A stretch of DNA of 64,000 nt from Gordonia humi (GTDB lineage: Bacteria > Actinomycetota > Actinomycetes > Mycobacteriales > Mycobacteriaceae), in contig NZ_JACIFP010000001.1 of assembly GCF_014197435.1 (NCBI RefSeq), positions 1,984,001 to 2,048,000 on the forward strand, written 5' to 3'. A model generated the notes under the pieces. The model did not search any database and had not been told where the DNA came from. It was given only the letters and a program-made list of their open reading frames with translations. The position numbers and the translations under genes are program-made. Of the stretch, positions 36,469 to 44,758 are shown piece by piece. Position 1 is the first letter of the stretch; the number at the start of each line of letters is the position of its first letter.

Positions 36469-37521
36469 GTGAGGACAGTCGGGCGAGGCGTGTGGAGTGC
36501 TCTGTGCGGGCTGAGGCTCGAGCACTTCACGTTCGTCATGGCGACCGGGATCGTCTCGACGGCGGTCGCCAACTCCGGTGCGGACGATCTCGCTCGGGTC
36601 CTGTTCTGGATCGGGCTCGTCGGCTATGGCGTGCTCGCGGTCGGGACGGTTCTGGGCTTGGTGCGGCGGCAGTGGTCCGTGCGCGCCGAACTCCACGACG
36701 GTGCCTGCTCCGCACTGGCGTTCGTCGCCGCGGGCGGCGTGCTGTCGGCGCACGCGACGTCGACTGGATCGACCACGCTCGCGCTGGTGCTGATCGTCGT
36801 GTCGGGTGTCGCCTGGTTCGTCCTCCAGCACGGCGTGCTGGCGTCCCTGGTGGTGCGTGCGAGTACCGGTGACGGGCCGCGCTCGTTGTCGATGTTCGAC
36901 GGCACCTGGTTCCTGCTGGTGGTCTCCACTCAGGCGCTCGCCGTGTCGCTTGGTGCGTGGTCGAAGATCGTGCACACCGACGTGGGTGCGACTCTCGCGG
37001 TCCTCGCGTGGGGGCTGGGTGTGCTCCAATTGATCGTGATCGCGTGTCTCGTCTCCGCGCGGCTGCTGGTCGTCGGCGTCGGACGCGACGACGACGTCTC
37101 CCCCTATTGGGTGTTCCTCGGCTCGGGCGCCATCACGATTCTGGGGGCGGCCGAGGTGCTGGGCGCCGCCTATGATCAGATCCTCCTCTCGCCCGAGCTG
37201 ATCGGCGGTGTCGCGATGGCGATCTGGGCGTTCGTCACCTGGATGCTGCTGCCGACCGTGGCTCTGCAGGTGTGGCAGGAGTTGCGCTCCGGATCGCGCG
37301 GACGTTATCGTGCCGCGCTCTGGTCCGCGGTGTTCCCCATCGGCATGTACGGCGAGTCGAGTCGTCAGCTCGGATTCATCCGCGGCACGTCGTGGCTCGA
37401 CACGCTCGGCACCTGGGAGGCGTGGGTCGCCCTCGGTGCGTGGATCGCGGTGGCGCTCGGGTTGGTCTCAGCGATCGGCGGACTCGTCGCCGGCGGTGCT
37501 CCGCGGTGGCGACGTTCGTGA
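36469..37521 (+). CDS. TehA/SLAC1-type anion transporter family protein
   Basis: A 350-residue membrane protein with ten predicted membrane segments. It opens with LRLEHFTFVMATGIVSTAV, typical of the TehA/Mae1/SLAC1 family of channel or exporter proteins for anions, C4-dicarboxylates or tellurite. Near the C terminus is SAVFPIGMYGESSRQLG, a second family motif. GTG 36469 is preceded by GAAGGAG. It resembles the protein at 62626; the two share the N-terminal and FPxGMYG motifs. The substrate cannot be told from sequence. It is not in an operon. Confidence 0.88.
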   Translation: MRTVGRGVWSALCGLRLEHFTFVMATGIVSTAVANSGADDLARVLFWIGLVGYGVLAVGTVLGLVRRQWSVRAELHDGACSALAFVAAGGVLSAHATSTGSTTLALVLIVVSGVAWFVLQHGVLASLVVRASTGDGPRSLSMFDGTWFLLVVSTQALAVSLGAWSKIVHTDVGATLAVLAWGLGVLQLIVIACLVSARLLVVGVGRDDDVSPYWVFLGSGAITILGAAEVLGAAYDQILLSPELIGGVAMAIWAFVTWMLLPTVALQVWQELRSGSRGRYRAALWSAVFPIGMYGESSRQLGFIRGTSWLDTLGTWEAWVALGAWIAVALGLVSAIGGLVAGGAPRWRRS

Positions 37522-37535
37522 TCCGTGTGACGGAC

Positions 37536-38321
37536 TCATCGGGCGGCTCCGTGGTCGTGCAGAACGGCGACGACGGCGGTCTGCCCCCGGTTCAGTGCGT
37601 TGGTGAGCACGGTGCGACCGTCGGCATCGCGGATATCGGGATCGGCACCGGCGTCGAGCAGGTCGGAGACCACCTGGCGGTGGTTCTGCGAGCCGTCGCC
37701 GTAGACGACGGCCTCGTGCAATGCCGTCCACCCGGGAGTGTTCACATGATTCACGTCGACACCGGCGTCGATCAGCGTTCGGACGGTGGAGACGAATCCG
37801 TGCTCGGATGCGGGAATCAGTGCGGTGCCGCCGAATCGGTTCACACTGCGCAGGTCCGCGCCGTGGTCCAGGGTCATGCGCAGGATGGTGTCGTAGCCCT
37901 CGGCGCCCGCGTAGAGGTAGGCCGAATCCTCGATGTCGTCCTTCGCGTTCACATCGGCGCCCGCGTCGATGAGGACGCGAGCGGCGTCCACCCCTCGATT
38001 CTTGGTGGCGGTCACCAGTGGTGTGCGCCCCTGGCCGTCGCGGCTCTCGATCTCAGCACCGCGCGCGAGCAGGTCGCGCACCTGTGCGGCGTCGTTCGCG
38101 GCGGCCGCGCTCTGCAGCGGGCCGTTGAGTGACGGGTCGACGATCGTCGGCGGTGCGGTGGTCGGCGGCGGCGTCGCGACGACGCCGCCGGTCGTGGCAT
38201 GTGTGCGGCTGGTCGAGGGAGCGGCGGCCGTCGACTCCTCCGATGAGCAGGCGGTGACGCAGACGGTCGTCGCCGCGACAGCCGACGCCAGGATCAACGT
38301 CCGGCGAATCGCACTCCTCAT
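37536..38321 (-). CDS. Ankyrin-repeat lipoprotein
   Basis: A 261-residue exported lipoprotein: the signal peptide ends VTAC with Cys25, a Ser/Thr/Pro-rich linker runs to about residue 65, and ankyrin repeats fill the rest. About five repeats are visible, for example NDAAQVRDLLARGAEIESRD, GVDAARVLIDAGADVNAKD and TALHEAVVYGDGSQNHRQVV. Such proteins bind partners outside the cell; the partner is unknown. ATG 38321 follows GGAGG. It is transcribed away from the LysR gene at 38427 across 105 bp, and may be its target. Confidence 0.9.
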   Translation of the reverse strand: MRSAIRRTLILASAVAATTVCVTACSSEESTAAAPSTSRTHATTGGVVATPPPTTAPPTIVDPSLNGPLQSAAAANDAAQVRDLLARGAEIESRDGQGRTPLVTATKNRGVDAARVLIDAGADVNAKDDIEDSAYLYAGAEGYDTILRMTLDHGADLRSVNRFGGTALIPASEHGFVSTVRTLIDAGVDVNHVNTPGWTALHEAVVYGDGSQNHRQVVSDLLDAGADPDIRDADGRTVLTNALNRGQTAVVAVLHDHGAAR

Positions 38322-38402
38322 GAGAACCTCCGTGTCTGCGGGTCGAACTCCAGCATGCCCACCGATTTCGATAGTGTCCAAGTCGCACTTGCCATGATTT
38401 CA

Positions 38403-38417
38403 ATAGATGTCATCTAT
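38403..38417. promoter_or_regulatory. LysR-type operator ATAGATG-T-CATCTAT
   Basis: A perfect 7-bp inverted repeat with a single central base ends 10 bp before the LysR gene and sits between two divergent genes. It has the T-N11-A form of LysR binding sites, so autoregulation is likely. Confidence 0.7.
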
Positions 38418-38426
38418 CGTCCCCGT

Positions 38427-39341
38427 ATGGAGTTGCGCCACATCAGGTATTTGCTCGCCGTCGCCGATCACGGCAACTTCACCAGGGCCGCGGAGGCGCT
38501 GCACATCTCGCAGCCGACACTGTCTCAGCAGATCAAGCAGCTCGAACGGAGCCTGGACGTCGAGCTACTGGATCGTTCCCATCGAGTAGTGACGCTGACC
38601 GATGCCGGCGCCGCCTACGCTCATCACGCGCGTCTGGCTCTGCGCGATCTCGATGCCGGCAGTCGCGCGGTGCACGATGTCCTCGACCTGTCTCGCGGGC
38701 ACGTGCGCGTGGCGATGACACCCACCTTCTCGGCCTATCTGGTGGGGCCGCTGATCAAGCGGTTCCGTGAGGAGTGCCCGCATCTCACGCTGACGCTTCT
38801 CGAGACAACTCAGGATCGGATCGAGACCGGTCTGATGGCCGACGAGATCGACGTCGGCATCGCGTTCGCCCGCCCGCATCTTCCGGGAATCCTGGCCTCC
38901 GGCTTGTATGTCGAGGGCCTGACGCTTGCGACTCGGCGCGGACACGGGCTCGTCCGACGGTCGTCGGCGACGCCGATCGACGCACTCGACGACGTGCCTT
39001 TAGCGCTGCTGAGCACCGACTTCGCGACGCGTACACACATCGACCGCCATTTCGTCGACAGCGGAGTGACGCCGAAGGTGACGGTGGAGGTGAACTCGGT
39101 GAGTTCACTGATCGAAGTGGTGCGAAGCTCCGATCTCGCGACCGTGCTGCCGACTCTCGCGACCGATGCGCACGACGACGTCGCGCGCGTGCCGGTGACG
39201 CCCGCTCTTCCCGACCGCGCTGTCGAGCTGTTGGTTCGCGAGGCCGGTCACCGATCGAGCGCCGCGCGAGCATTCGTCACGGTCGCACACCGCGTCTCGG
39301 GCGAGGTGACGGTCTCCTCCCGTGGCGGCATGGATCCCTAG
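38427..39341 (+). CDS. LysR-family transcriptional regulator (CynR-like)
   Basis: A 304-residue regulator with the winged HTH at residues 1-60 (MELRHIRYLLAVADHGNFTRAAEALHISQPTLSQQI) and a substrate-binding domain from residue 90. The first lines fit the CynR/CysB-like branch. ATG 38427 is set by the HTH alignment. The inverted repeat just upstream is probably its own site. The effector and target are unknown; the divergent ankyrin lipoprotein gene is the only neighbour sharing the promoter region. Confidence 0.92.
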   Translation: MELRHIRYLLAVADHGNFTRAAEALHISQPTLSQQIKQLERSLDVELLDRSHRVVTLTDAGAAYAHHARLALRDLDAGSRAVHDVLDLSRGHVRVAMTPTFSAYLVGPLIKRFREECPHLTLTLLETTQDRIETGLMADEIDVGIAFARPHLPGILASGLYVEGLTLATRRGHGLVRRSSATPIDALDDVPLALLSTDFATRTHIDRHFVDSGVTPKVTVEVNSVSSLIEVVRSSDLATVLPTLATDAHDDVARVPVTPALPDRAVELLVREAGHRSSAARAFVTVAHRVSGEVTVSSRGGMDP

Positions 39342-39439
39342 TCGAGACGTCCGTCGATCGCAATCGGCCCGCCCGGTCTACGGGCGACGACGTACTGTCC
39401 TCGTCGTGACCCGACTGTCGGTGCGGATCGCCGTGAGCG

Positions 39440-39790
39440 TCAGGCGGGCACCTGGTCCAGGAATCCTCGGACGTCCTGGATTCGTCCCTGCTCATCGAGG
39501 ACTATGACGTCGAAACCGATGATCGCCGGTTCTGCGCCCGCAGGCCCGAGTCCCCATCGGAACCGGAGCTGCCGATGGTGGGCGTCGACCTCGCCGATCC
39601 TGGAGAACACGAAGTCGGGAAACTGGTCGTGCACGCCGTCGATCACCGCACTCATGCCGGAGTGGCCGCTGACCTCGGCGAGCGGATCGACATAGGAGAC
39701 CGACGGCGACCAGGCCGCCGTCAGAAGGTCTGCTCGGTCGGTCCCGCTGGCATTCCATGTCTTCAGGTACTTCTCGGCGATGTCGTTCAT
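39440..39790 (-). CDS. SnoaL-like / NTF2-fold protein
   Basis: A 116-residue protein of the SnoaL-like group: KYLKTWNA at the start, VSYVDPLAEVSGHSGMSAVI, and FRWGLGP on a later strand. The fold forms a small hydrophobic pocket and is used by cyclases, isomerases and carrier-like proteins; no specific reaction can be assigned. The start is ATG 39790 after GGAAGAA. It lies 150 bp downstream of the O-methyltransferase gene with a perfect inverted repeat between, so it probably has its own promoter. Confidence 0.85.
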   Translation of the reverse strand: MNDIAEKYLKTWNASGTDRADLLTAAWSPSVSYVDPLAEVSGHSGMSAVIDGVHDQFPDFVFSRIGEVDAHHRQLRFRWGLGPAGAEPAIIGFDVIVLDEQGRIQDVRGFLDQVPA

Positions 39791-39857
39791 CGTTCTTCCT
39801 TCCAGAGCCGGTCATGTCGACGTGAACAAAGTCTGACGAGAGCGAGCCGTGTGGACC

Positions 39858-39874
39858 ATGACCTCGGAGGTCAT
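39858..39874. promoter_or_regulatory. Perfect 17-bp inverted repeat upstream of the SnoaL-like gene
   Basis: ATGACCTC and GAGGTCAT flank a single G. The site lies 68-84 bp before the start of the SnoaL-like gene and about 70 bp after the methyltransferase stop. It looks like an operator for a dimeric repressor; no candidate regulator is encoded beside it. Confidence 0.6.
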
Positions 39875-39940
39875 AGCCCGTCACGGCGGTGTTCGGCCGC
39901 TCGACCCCGACTGCCGCGCGCATCGCTCCGCAGATCGGCC

Positions 39941-40579
39941 CTATGTCTTCAAGACGACTTCGCCGGAGGGTTTGTAGTCCGAACCGCTGAGGAGTCTCAT
40001 CGACCGGTATCTGCCGCCGTTCTCCTTGACGTAGCCGATCAGTTCGTCGTCGAGGTTCTCGTTGTAGACGAGAGCTCCCGGACGAAGCTTGTGCTCGATG
40101 GTCTTCAGGACCTCGAGTGAGACGGCCGGTATCCATCCGTCGATGACCGCGAGATCGATTCGGTCTGGAACCGAGGAGAGCGCTTCTCTTGCGTCGCCCT
40201 CGAGAATCTCGACGTAGTCGGACAGTCCCGCGCGATCGATGTTCCTCCTGGCTTGCTCGACCTTACTCGGCACCAGCTCGGCGCTGTACACGATGCCCGC
40301 GCCTGCCTCTTTGAGTGCGGCCGCGATGAAGATCGTCGAGAAGCCCAGCGAGGTCGCGAATTCGACGACGTTCGTCGCCCGGCCGTATCGCGCGAGCAGG
40401 TACAGCTGGTCGCCTTGCTCCGGGCTCATCGAGAATCCTGTCTCCGGATGCGCGTAGGGGTCGAGGTCGAAGTCGTAGCTCCCCCACTCGATATGGCGCT
40501 CGCGCTCATAGAGCTCGTGCAGAACCGCCAATACTCTCTCATCTGTTATCAGTGCACTGCTGAACTCTGGTCTTGGCAC
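39941..40579 (-). CDS. SAM-dependent O-methyltransferase
   Basis: A 212-residue class I methyltransferase of the catechol/caffeoyl-CoA O-methyltransferase type. Motif I is VVEFATSLGFSTIFIAAAL near residue 72, followed by YSAELVPSKVEQARRNI and the acidic VIDGW at about residue 152. It begins at GTG 40579, 6 bp after the ATPase stop, so it is the last gene of the second importer operon. A methyltransferase in an iron-uptake operon may modify a catechol or hydroxamate siderophore, or inactivate one after iron release (inference). Confidence 0.88.
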   Translation of the reverse strand: MPRPEFSSALITDERVLAVLHELYERERHIEWGSYDFDLDPYAHPETGFSMSPEQGDQLYLLARYGRATNVVEFATSLGFSTIFIAAALKEAGAGIVYSAELVPSKVEQARRNIDRAGLSDYVEILEGDAREALSSVPDRIDLAVIDGWIPAVSLEVLKTIEHKLRPGALVYNENLDDELIGYVKENGGRYRSMRLLSGSDYKPSGEVVLKT

Positions 40580-40585
40580 GGTGTG

Positions 40586-41479
40586 TCACTCGCCTTCTGT
40601 CGATGCGTCCGGTCGGATGTCGGTGGTCGTGATCTGGAGGTCGGTCGCCTCTGCGCAGTGCGGCTCGTCAGGCCGAGCCCCCGAGGAATGGTGGCGTCCG
40701 ACGGGAATCATCATCGGCTTCCGGGAGATCGGGTCGCGGCCGACTCGGTTGGCCAGCCCGAACACTCGGGTGATGTTCTCGGCGGTGAAGACCCGGCTCG
40801 GCGGCCCGGCCGCTTCGCATGCTCCATCGGACATCAGTACGAGATGATCCGCATAGCGGGCCGCGAGGTTCAGATCGTGCAGGACCATGATCACCGTGGT
40901 GCCGTGGTGACGGTTACGGTCGGTGAGCAGGTCGAGCACTTCGATCTGATGGCTGACGTCGAGGAATGTGGTCGGCTCGTCGAGCAAGAGGATGCTGGGT
41001 TGTTGCGCCAGGATCATCGCGATCCATACCTTCTGCCGCTGACCACCGGACAGTTCGTCGATGGCGCGATCGGCGAGTCCGGTGATGCCGGTGTCGGCGA
41101 GGGCGTCGGCGACGGCCGCATCGTCCGCCGCGCTCCACCGCGACACGATGCTCTGGTGGGGGTGCCGGCCCTGCCCGACCAATTCGGCGACGGTTATGCC
41201 CTCCGGAGCCGTCGGCGACTGCGGAAGCAGCCCGACGACGCGAGCGAGCCGTTTCGCGTTCACCCGATGCAGTGGCTTGTCGTCGATCAACACCCGGCCG
41301 CTGGTCGGGCGGAGGATGCGCGACATCGACTTCAACAACGTCGACTTTCCACACCCGTTCGGGCCGATGATCGCGGTGGTCGCTCCGGCCGGGAACGCGA
41401 GCGTGAGGTCGTCGATGACGATCCGCTTGCCGTAGCCCACAGTCAGGGACTCGGTGCGCAGGGAGTGGTCGGCGGTCAT
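40586..41479 (-). CDS. Ferric-siderophore ABC transporter, ATPase (second operon)
   Basis: A 297-residue FecE-type ATPase with Walker A GPNGCGKST, GLLPQSP, signature LSGGQRQK, Walker B ILLLDEPT and LHDLN. The tail of about 35 residues is poorly conserved. ATG 41479 overlaps the permease stop as ATGA. It is close to the ATPase at 26463 but not identical, so the two importers are old paralogues or separate acquisitions rather than a fresh copy. Confidence 0.95.
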   Translation of the reverse strand: MTADHSLRTESLTVGYGKRIVIDDLTLAFPAGATTAIIGPNGCGKSTLLKSMSRILRPTSGRVLIDDKPLHRVNAKRLARVVGLLPQSPTAPEGITVAELVGQGRHPHQSIVSRWSAADDAAVADALADTGITGLADRAIDELSGGQRQKVWIAMILAQQPSILLLDEPTTFLDVSHQIEVLDLLTDRNRHHGTTVIMVLHDLNLAARYADHLVLMSDGACEAAGPPSRVFTAENITRVFGLANRVGRDPISRKPMMIPVGRHHSSGARPDEPHCAEATDLQITTTDIRPDASTEGE

Positions 41480-42537
41480 AAGGCTCCTCCTGACCGGTTC
41501 GACCGGACGATGAGATAGACGAGGTACGGGGCACCGAGAACGCCGGTGACGACCCCGACCGGGAAGCGGTTGTCGAAGGCGAACTGGCCGCAGAAGTCCG
41601 CGACAGTGACGAGCAGTGAGCCGACGAGCGCCGCAGGCAGCAGCGGCGCACCGCCCGCCGGTCCGAGCATGCGCACCGCGATCGGCCCGGCGAGAAACGC
41701 GGCGAAGGCGATGGGGCCGGCGGCCGACGTGGCGAACGCGATGAGGACCACCGCGACGACCGTGGTCAGCAGTCGGCTCCGGTCGACGCGGACTCCCAGC
41801 GATGTGGCGGTCTCGTCGCCGATCTGGAGCAGCCGGAGAGTTCGGTCCATATAGACCAACACCGGGGCGAGGACCGCGAGTGCTATCACTACCGGAACGA
41901 CCGACGGCCAGGCGGCGTTGTTGAGACTTCCCGACAGCCAGCGGGTCGCCGCCTGCAGGTCCCAGTCGGTGGCGAGCGTCAGAATGTACGACGTCGCACT
42001 GTAGAGCATGGCGGCGACGCCGATGCCGATGAGCACGAGCCGGGCGCTCGCCGAGCCTCCTCGATACGAGAGCAGGTACACCACGAGCGCGACGACCAGT
42101 GCGGCGACTATGCCGAACACGGACACCACGGGGCCGCTCAGCGAGAGAACGATCACCGCGAACGTCGCGGCCGTGCTGGCTCCCGCACTGATACCGATGA
42201 TGTCGGGACTGGCCAGTGGATTCCTGAGCATCACTTGGAAGGCTGCGCCGCCGAGTCCGAAGCAGGCCCCCGCGACGACGGCCAGGACGGTACGTGGAAG
42301 ACGAAGGGTACCGACGGTGTAGCTGGCGCCCGGCACGGTCCTGCCCGCGATGACATCGATGACGTCGGCAGGCGGATAGTAGGTTCGGCCGCAGGTGAGG
42401 GAGACGACGACGGCGGCCAGTACGGCGAGCGACAGGCCCGCGACGACGAGCCCGCGGCGGGTACGTCGCCGCCGACGTGCCCGACGGACGACGATGAGTG
42501 CGGCCGACCGCTCCGGTGCCGGCGAACTGGTGGTCAT
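41476..42537 (-). CDS. Ferric-siderophore ABC transporter, permease (second operon, distal)
   Basis: A 353-residue FecCD permease, with an Arg-rich arm (RRARRRRRTRRG) before the first membrane segment. Family motifs are RLPRTVLAVVAGACFGLGG, RNPLASPDIIGISAGA and GPIAFAAFLAGPIAVRM. ATG 42537 overlaps the upstream stop as ATGA. It pairs with the permease at 42534-43571. Confidence 0.95.
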   Translation of the reverse strand: MTTSSPAPERSAALIVVRRARRRRRTRRGLVVAGLSLAVLAAVVVSLTCGRTYYPPADVIDVIAGRTVPGASYTVGTLRLPRTVLAVVAGACFGLGGAAFQVMLRNPLASPDIIGISAGASTAATFAVIVLSLSGPVVSVFGIVAALVVALVVYLLSYRGGSASARLVLIGIGVAAMLYSATSYILTLATDWDLQAATRWLSGSLNNAAWPSVVPVVIALAVLAPVLVYMDRTLRLLQIGDETATSLGVRVDRSRLLTTVVAVVLIAFATSAAGPIAFAAFLAGPIAVRMLGPAGGAPLLPAALVGSLLVTVADFCGQFAFDNRFPVGVVTGVLGAPYLVYLIVRSNRSGGAL

Positions 42538-43571
42538 AGACTGCGAATCCTCTGACGTCGAACGATGTAGATGAACACGGGAGCACCGATCAACGATGTG
42601 ATGATGCCGACCTCCACCTCGGTGTCGCCGGCGATGACACGGCCGACGATGTCCGATGCGGTCAGCAGCGCTGCACCGACGACGGCCGCTATCGGCATGG
42701 TCCACCGGTGGTCGACCCCGAGCAGCAGTCGGCAGACGTGCGGGACGACGAGCCCGACGAACCCGATCGGACCGGCGATCGCGGTCGCCGCGCCGCACAG
42801 CACCACCGCGCCGAACGATGCGACCACGCGAGTGCGGGTCACGTGCTCACCCAGCCCCGACGCGGTCTCGTCGCCGAGAGCCAACGAGTTCAGAGACCGG
42901 GCGGTCGACCAGCACACGACGAACCCGACCGCCAAGAACGGGGCGATGAGCCGAAGCGAATTCCATGTGCCGCCGCCGACGCCGCCGATCTGCCAGGAGC
43001 GCACGCTGCCCGCGATATCGTTGCGCGGTAGAACGGTGGCGATGACCAGGGACGACAGTGCCGCGGAGATCGCGGCTCCGGACAATGCCAGCTTCAGCGG
43101 GGTCGCACCGCCGCGGCCCATCGAGCCGACCGCGTAGACGAAGACCGCGGTGACCGCCGCCCCGACGATGGCGGTCCAGACGTACGAGCTCGCCGTGGTG
43201 AGCGAGAAGAACGCCATTCCGACGACCACCGCGAGCGATGCGCCCATGTTGACGCCGAGGATTCCCGGGTCGGCGAGCGGATTGCGGGTGACCGCCTGCA
43301 TCGCGAGGCCGCTCACCGCGAGTGCCGCCCCCACCGCCATCGCCAGCACCGTGCGTGGAATCCGGCGAGCCACGACGGCGTGCGCCAAGGCGTCGCGATC
43401 GCCGAACAGGGCGGCGAAGAAGTCGTCCGTCGAGATGTCACGCGACCCGAATCTGATCGACAGGACGGCCATGACGAGCAGGACGACGGCGGCCGCCGCG
43501 GTCCACGCCCACCGACCGCCGCGTCGTGCCGGGGCGGACGCCTGCTCGACGAGACGGTCGGCGACGCTCAT
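42534..43571 (-). CDS. Ferric-siderophore ABC transporter, permease (second operon, proximal)
   Basis: A 345-residue FecCD permease with ARRIPRTVLAMAVGAALAVSG, TRNPLADPGILGVNMGAS and GPIGFVGLVVPHVCRLLLG. It is close in pattern to the permease at 28462. ATG 43571 overlaps the stop of the binding-protein gene as ATGA, so translation is coupled. Confidence 0.95.
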   Translation of the reverse strand: MSVADRLVEQASAPARRGGRWAWTAAAAVVLLVMAVLSIRFGSRDISTDDFFAALFGDRDALAHAVVARRIPRTVLAMAVGAALAVSGLAMQAVTRNPLADPGILGVNMGASLAVVVGMAFFSLTTASSYVWTAIVGAAVTAVFVYAVGSMGRGGATPLKLALSGAAISAALSSLVIATVLPRNDIAGSVRSWQIGGVGGGTWNSLRLIAPFLAVGFVVCWSTARSLNSLALGDETASGLGEHVTRTRVVASFGAVVLCGAATAIAGPIGFVGLVVPHVCRLLLGVDHRWTMPIAAVVGAALLTASDIVGRVIAGDTEVEVGIITSLIGAPVFIYIVRRQRIRSL

Positions 43572-44587
43572 GACTTGGCCGGCGACGCTTTGTCGAGGAG
43601 GTCGAGGTAGTCGTCCAGGGTCCAGGTTATCGACAACGGTGTCGGGTTGGCGGCCGTGCCGAGCGCACTGTCGCCCGGGAGGTTCACCACCGCGTCGTTG
43701 GCGATCGCGGGGATTCGGGACAGCAGGGAGTCCTTGCGCAGAGCGGAGATCACATCGTCGCCCCCGTACGTGACGATGATGTCGACGTCGGCCAGGGCAT
43801 CGATCTGTTCGGCACTCTTGGTCAGCGAGAACTTGTCGGTCTCCGCTGATGCTGCGGCGATGCTCGGCGGGGTCTTCATGCCGAGGTCGGTGAAGAACAT
43901 CGCACGCGTGTCATGGGTGGTGTAGAAGCTCACCGTGCTCAGGTCGGTGGTGTCGACGTGCGTCAGGAACATCACCGACTGGTCCTTGATCGCCGGGTGC
44001 TCGGCCGCCTTCTCGGCGACGGTCTGCTCGATCGACGCGATCAGACCCTCGCCCTCGTCGCTCTTGCCGATGGCCTTGCTGTTGATCCGGATCATCTCGC
44101 GCCACGGCGTGCCCCACGCGGTCTCCGGGTACGCCACGGTCGGCGCGATCTTCGAGAGCTTGTCGTAGTCGTCCTCCGACAGCCCGGAGTACGCCGCGAG
44201 GATCACGTCGGGTCGGCTGTCGGCGACCGCTTCGAAGTCGATGCCGTCGGTCTCATCGAACAGGACCGGCTTCTCGCCGCCCAACTCGTCCAGCTTGTCC
44301 TTCACCCAGGGGAGCAGGCCGTCCCCGTCCTCGTCCCCGAAGTTGGCGCGGGCCATTCCGACCGGCACCACGCCCAGAGCGAGGGGGACCTCGTGGTTCG
44401 CCCAGGCGACAGTCGCCACGCGCTCCGGCGCACGATCGATCACCGTCGTGCCGAGGGCGTGTTCGATGGTGATCGGCTGCCAGTCCTGATCGGCGCGGCT
44501 GTCGTCGTTCGACGAACATCCGGCGGCGAGCAGAGCGACGATGAAGACAGCGAGCGCGGCGATGGCGCCGCGCGGTGTCGTTCGCAT
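43568..44587 (-). CDS. Ferric-siderophore ABC transporter, substrate-binding lipoprotein (second operon)
   Basis: A 339-residue lipoprotein with lipobox LAAGC (Cys24) and two lobes of the FecB type (TIEHALGTTVIDRAPERVATVAWANHEVPLALGV; DVILAAYSGLSEDDYDKLSKIAPTVAYP). The start ATG 44587 follows AGAGGAA. It is the first gene of the operon SBP-permease-permease-ATPase-methyltransferase. An iron box lies about 116 bp upstream. The HALGTT...ERVATVAW signature is common in receptors for catecholate or mixed siderophores, but the ligand cannot be named. Confidence 0.94.
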   Translation of the reverse strand: MRTTPRGAIAALAVFIVALLAAGCSSNDDSRADQDWQPITIEHALGTTVIDRAPERVATVAWANHEVPLALGVVPVGMARANFGDEDGDGLLPWVKDKLDELGGEKPVLFDETDGIDFEAVADSRPDVILAAYSGLSEDDYDKLSKIAPTVAYPETAWGTPWREMIRINSKAIGKSDEGEGLIASIEQTVAEKAAEHPAIKDQSVMFLTHVDTTDLSTVSFYTTHDTRAMFFTDLGMKTPPSIAAASAETDKFSLTKSAEQIDALADVDIIVTYGGDDVISALRKDSLLSRIPAIANDAVVNLPGDSALGTAANPTPLSITWTLDDYLDLLDKASPAKS

Positions 44588-44702
44588 CAGAGTTCCTCTC
44601 GGTGAATCGCACGACCATGACCGCACCCGACGTGCGGGTACGCGGTGATGACGTGCGGAGTGAGGGAAGCACCAGTCGGATTCTGACTGAGTGCAACCTA
44701 AG

Positions 44703-44721
44703 TTTTCTTAGGCTAAGCAAC
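44703..44721. promoter_or_regulatory. IdeR/DtxR-like iron box of the second importer operon
   Basis: The site carries the intact central core TTAGGCTAA at 44708-44716 of the consensus TTAGGTTAGGCTAACCTAA; 13 of 19 positions agree overall. It sits between the AraC regulator and the binding-protein gene, 116 bp before the latter. The core lies in an 11-bp perfect inverted repeat CTTAGGCTAAG. Confidence 0.6.
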
Positions 44722-44758
44722 AGAAAGAAGGGCCGCAATCAATCAAATTGGACGACCA

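Noticed and set aside
36067..37029. Minus-strand open frame over the TehA-like gene and its upstream region
   Set aside because: Low-complexity shadow; the plus-strand membrane protein is clear.
42571..43137. Plus-strand open frame opposite the permease gene, rich in Thr/Ala/Pro
   Set aside because: Antisense shadow of FecCD codons, no ribosome site and no domain.
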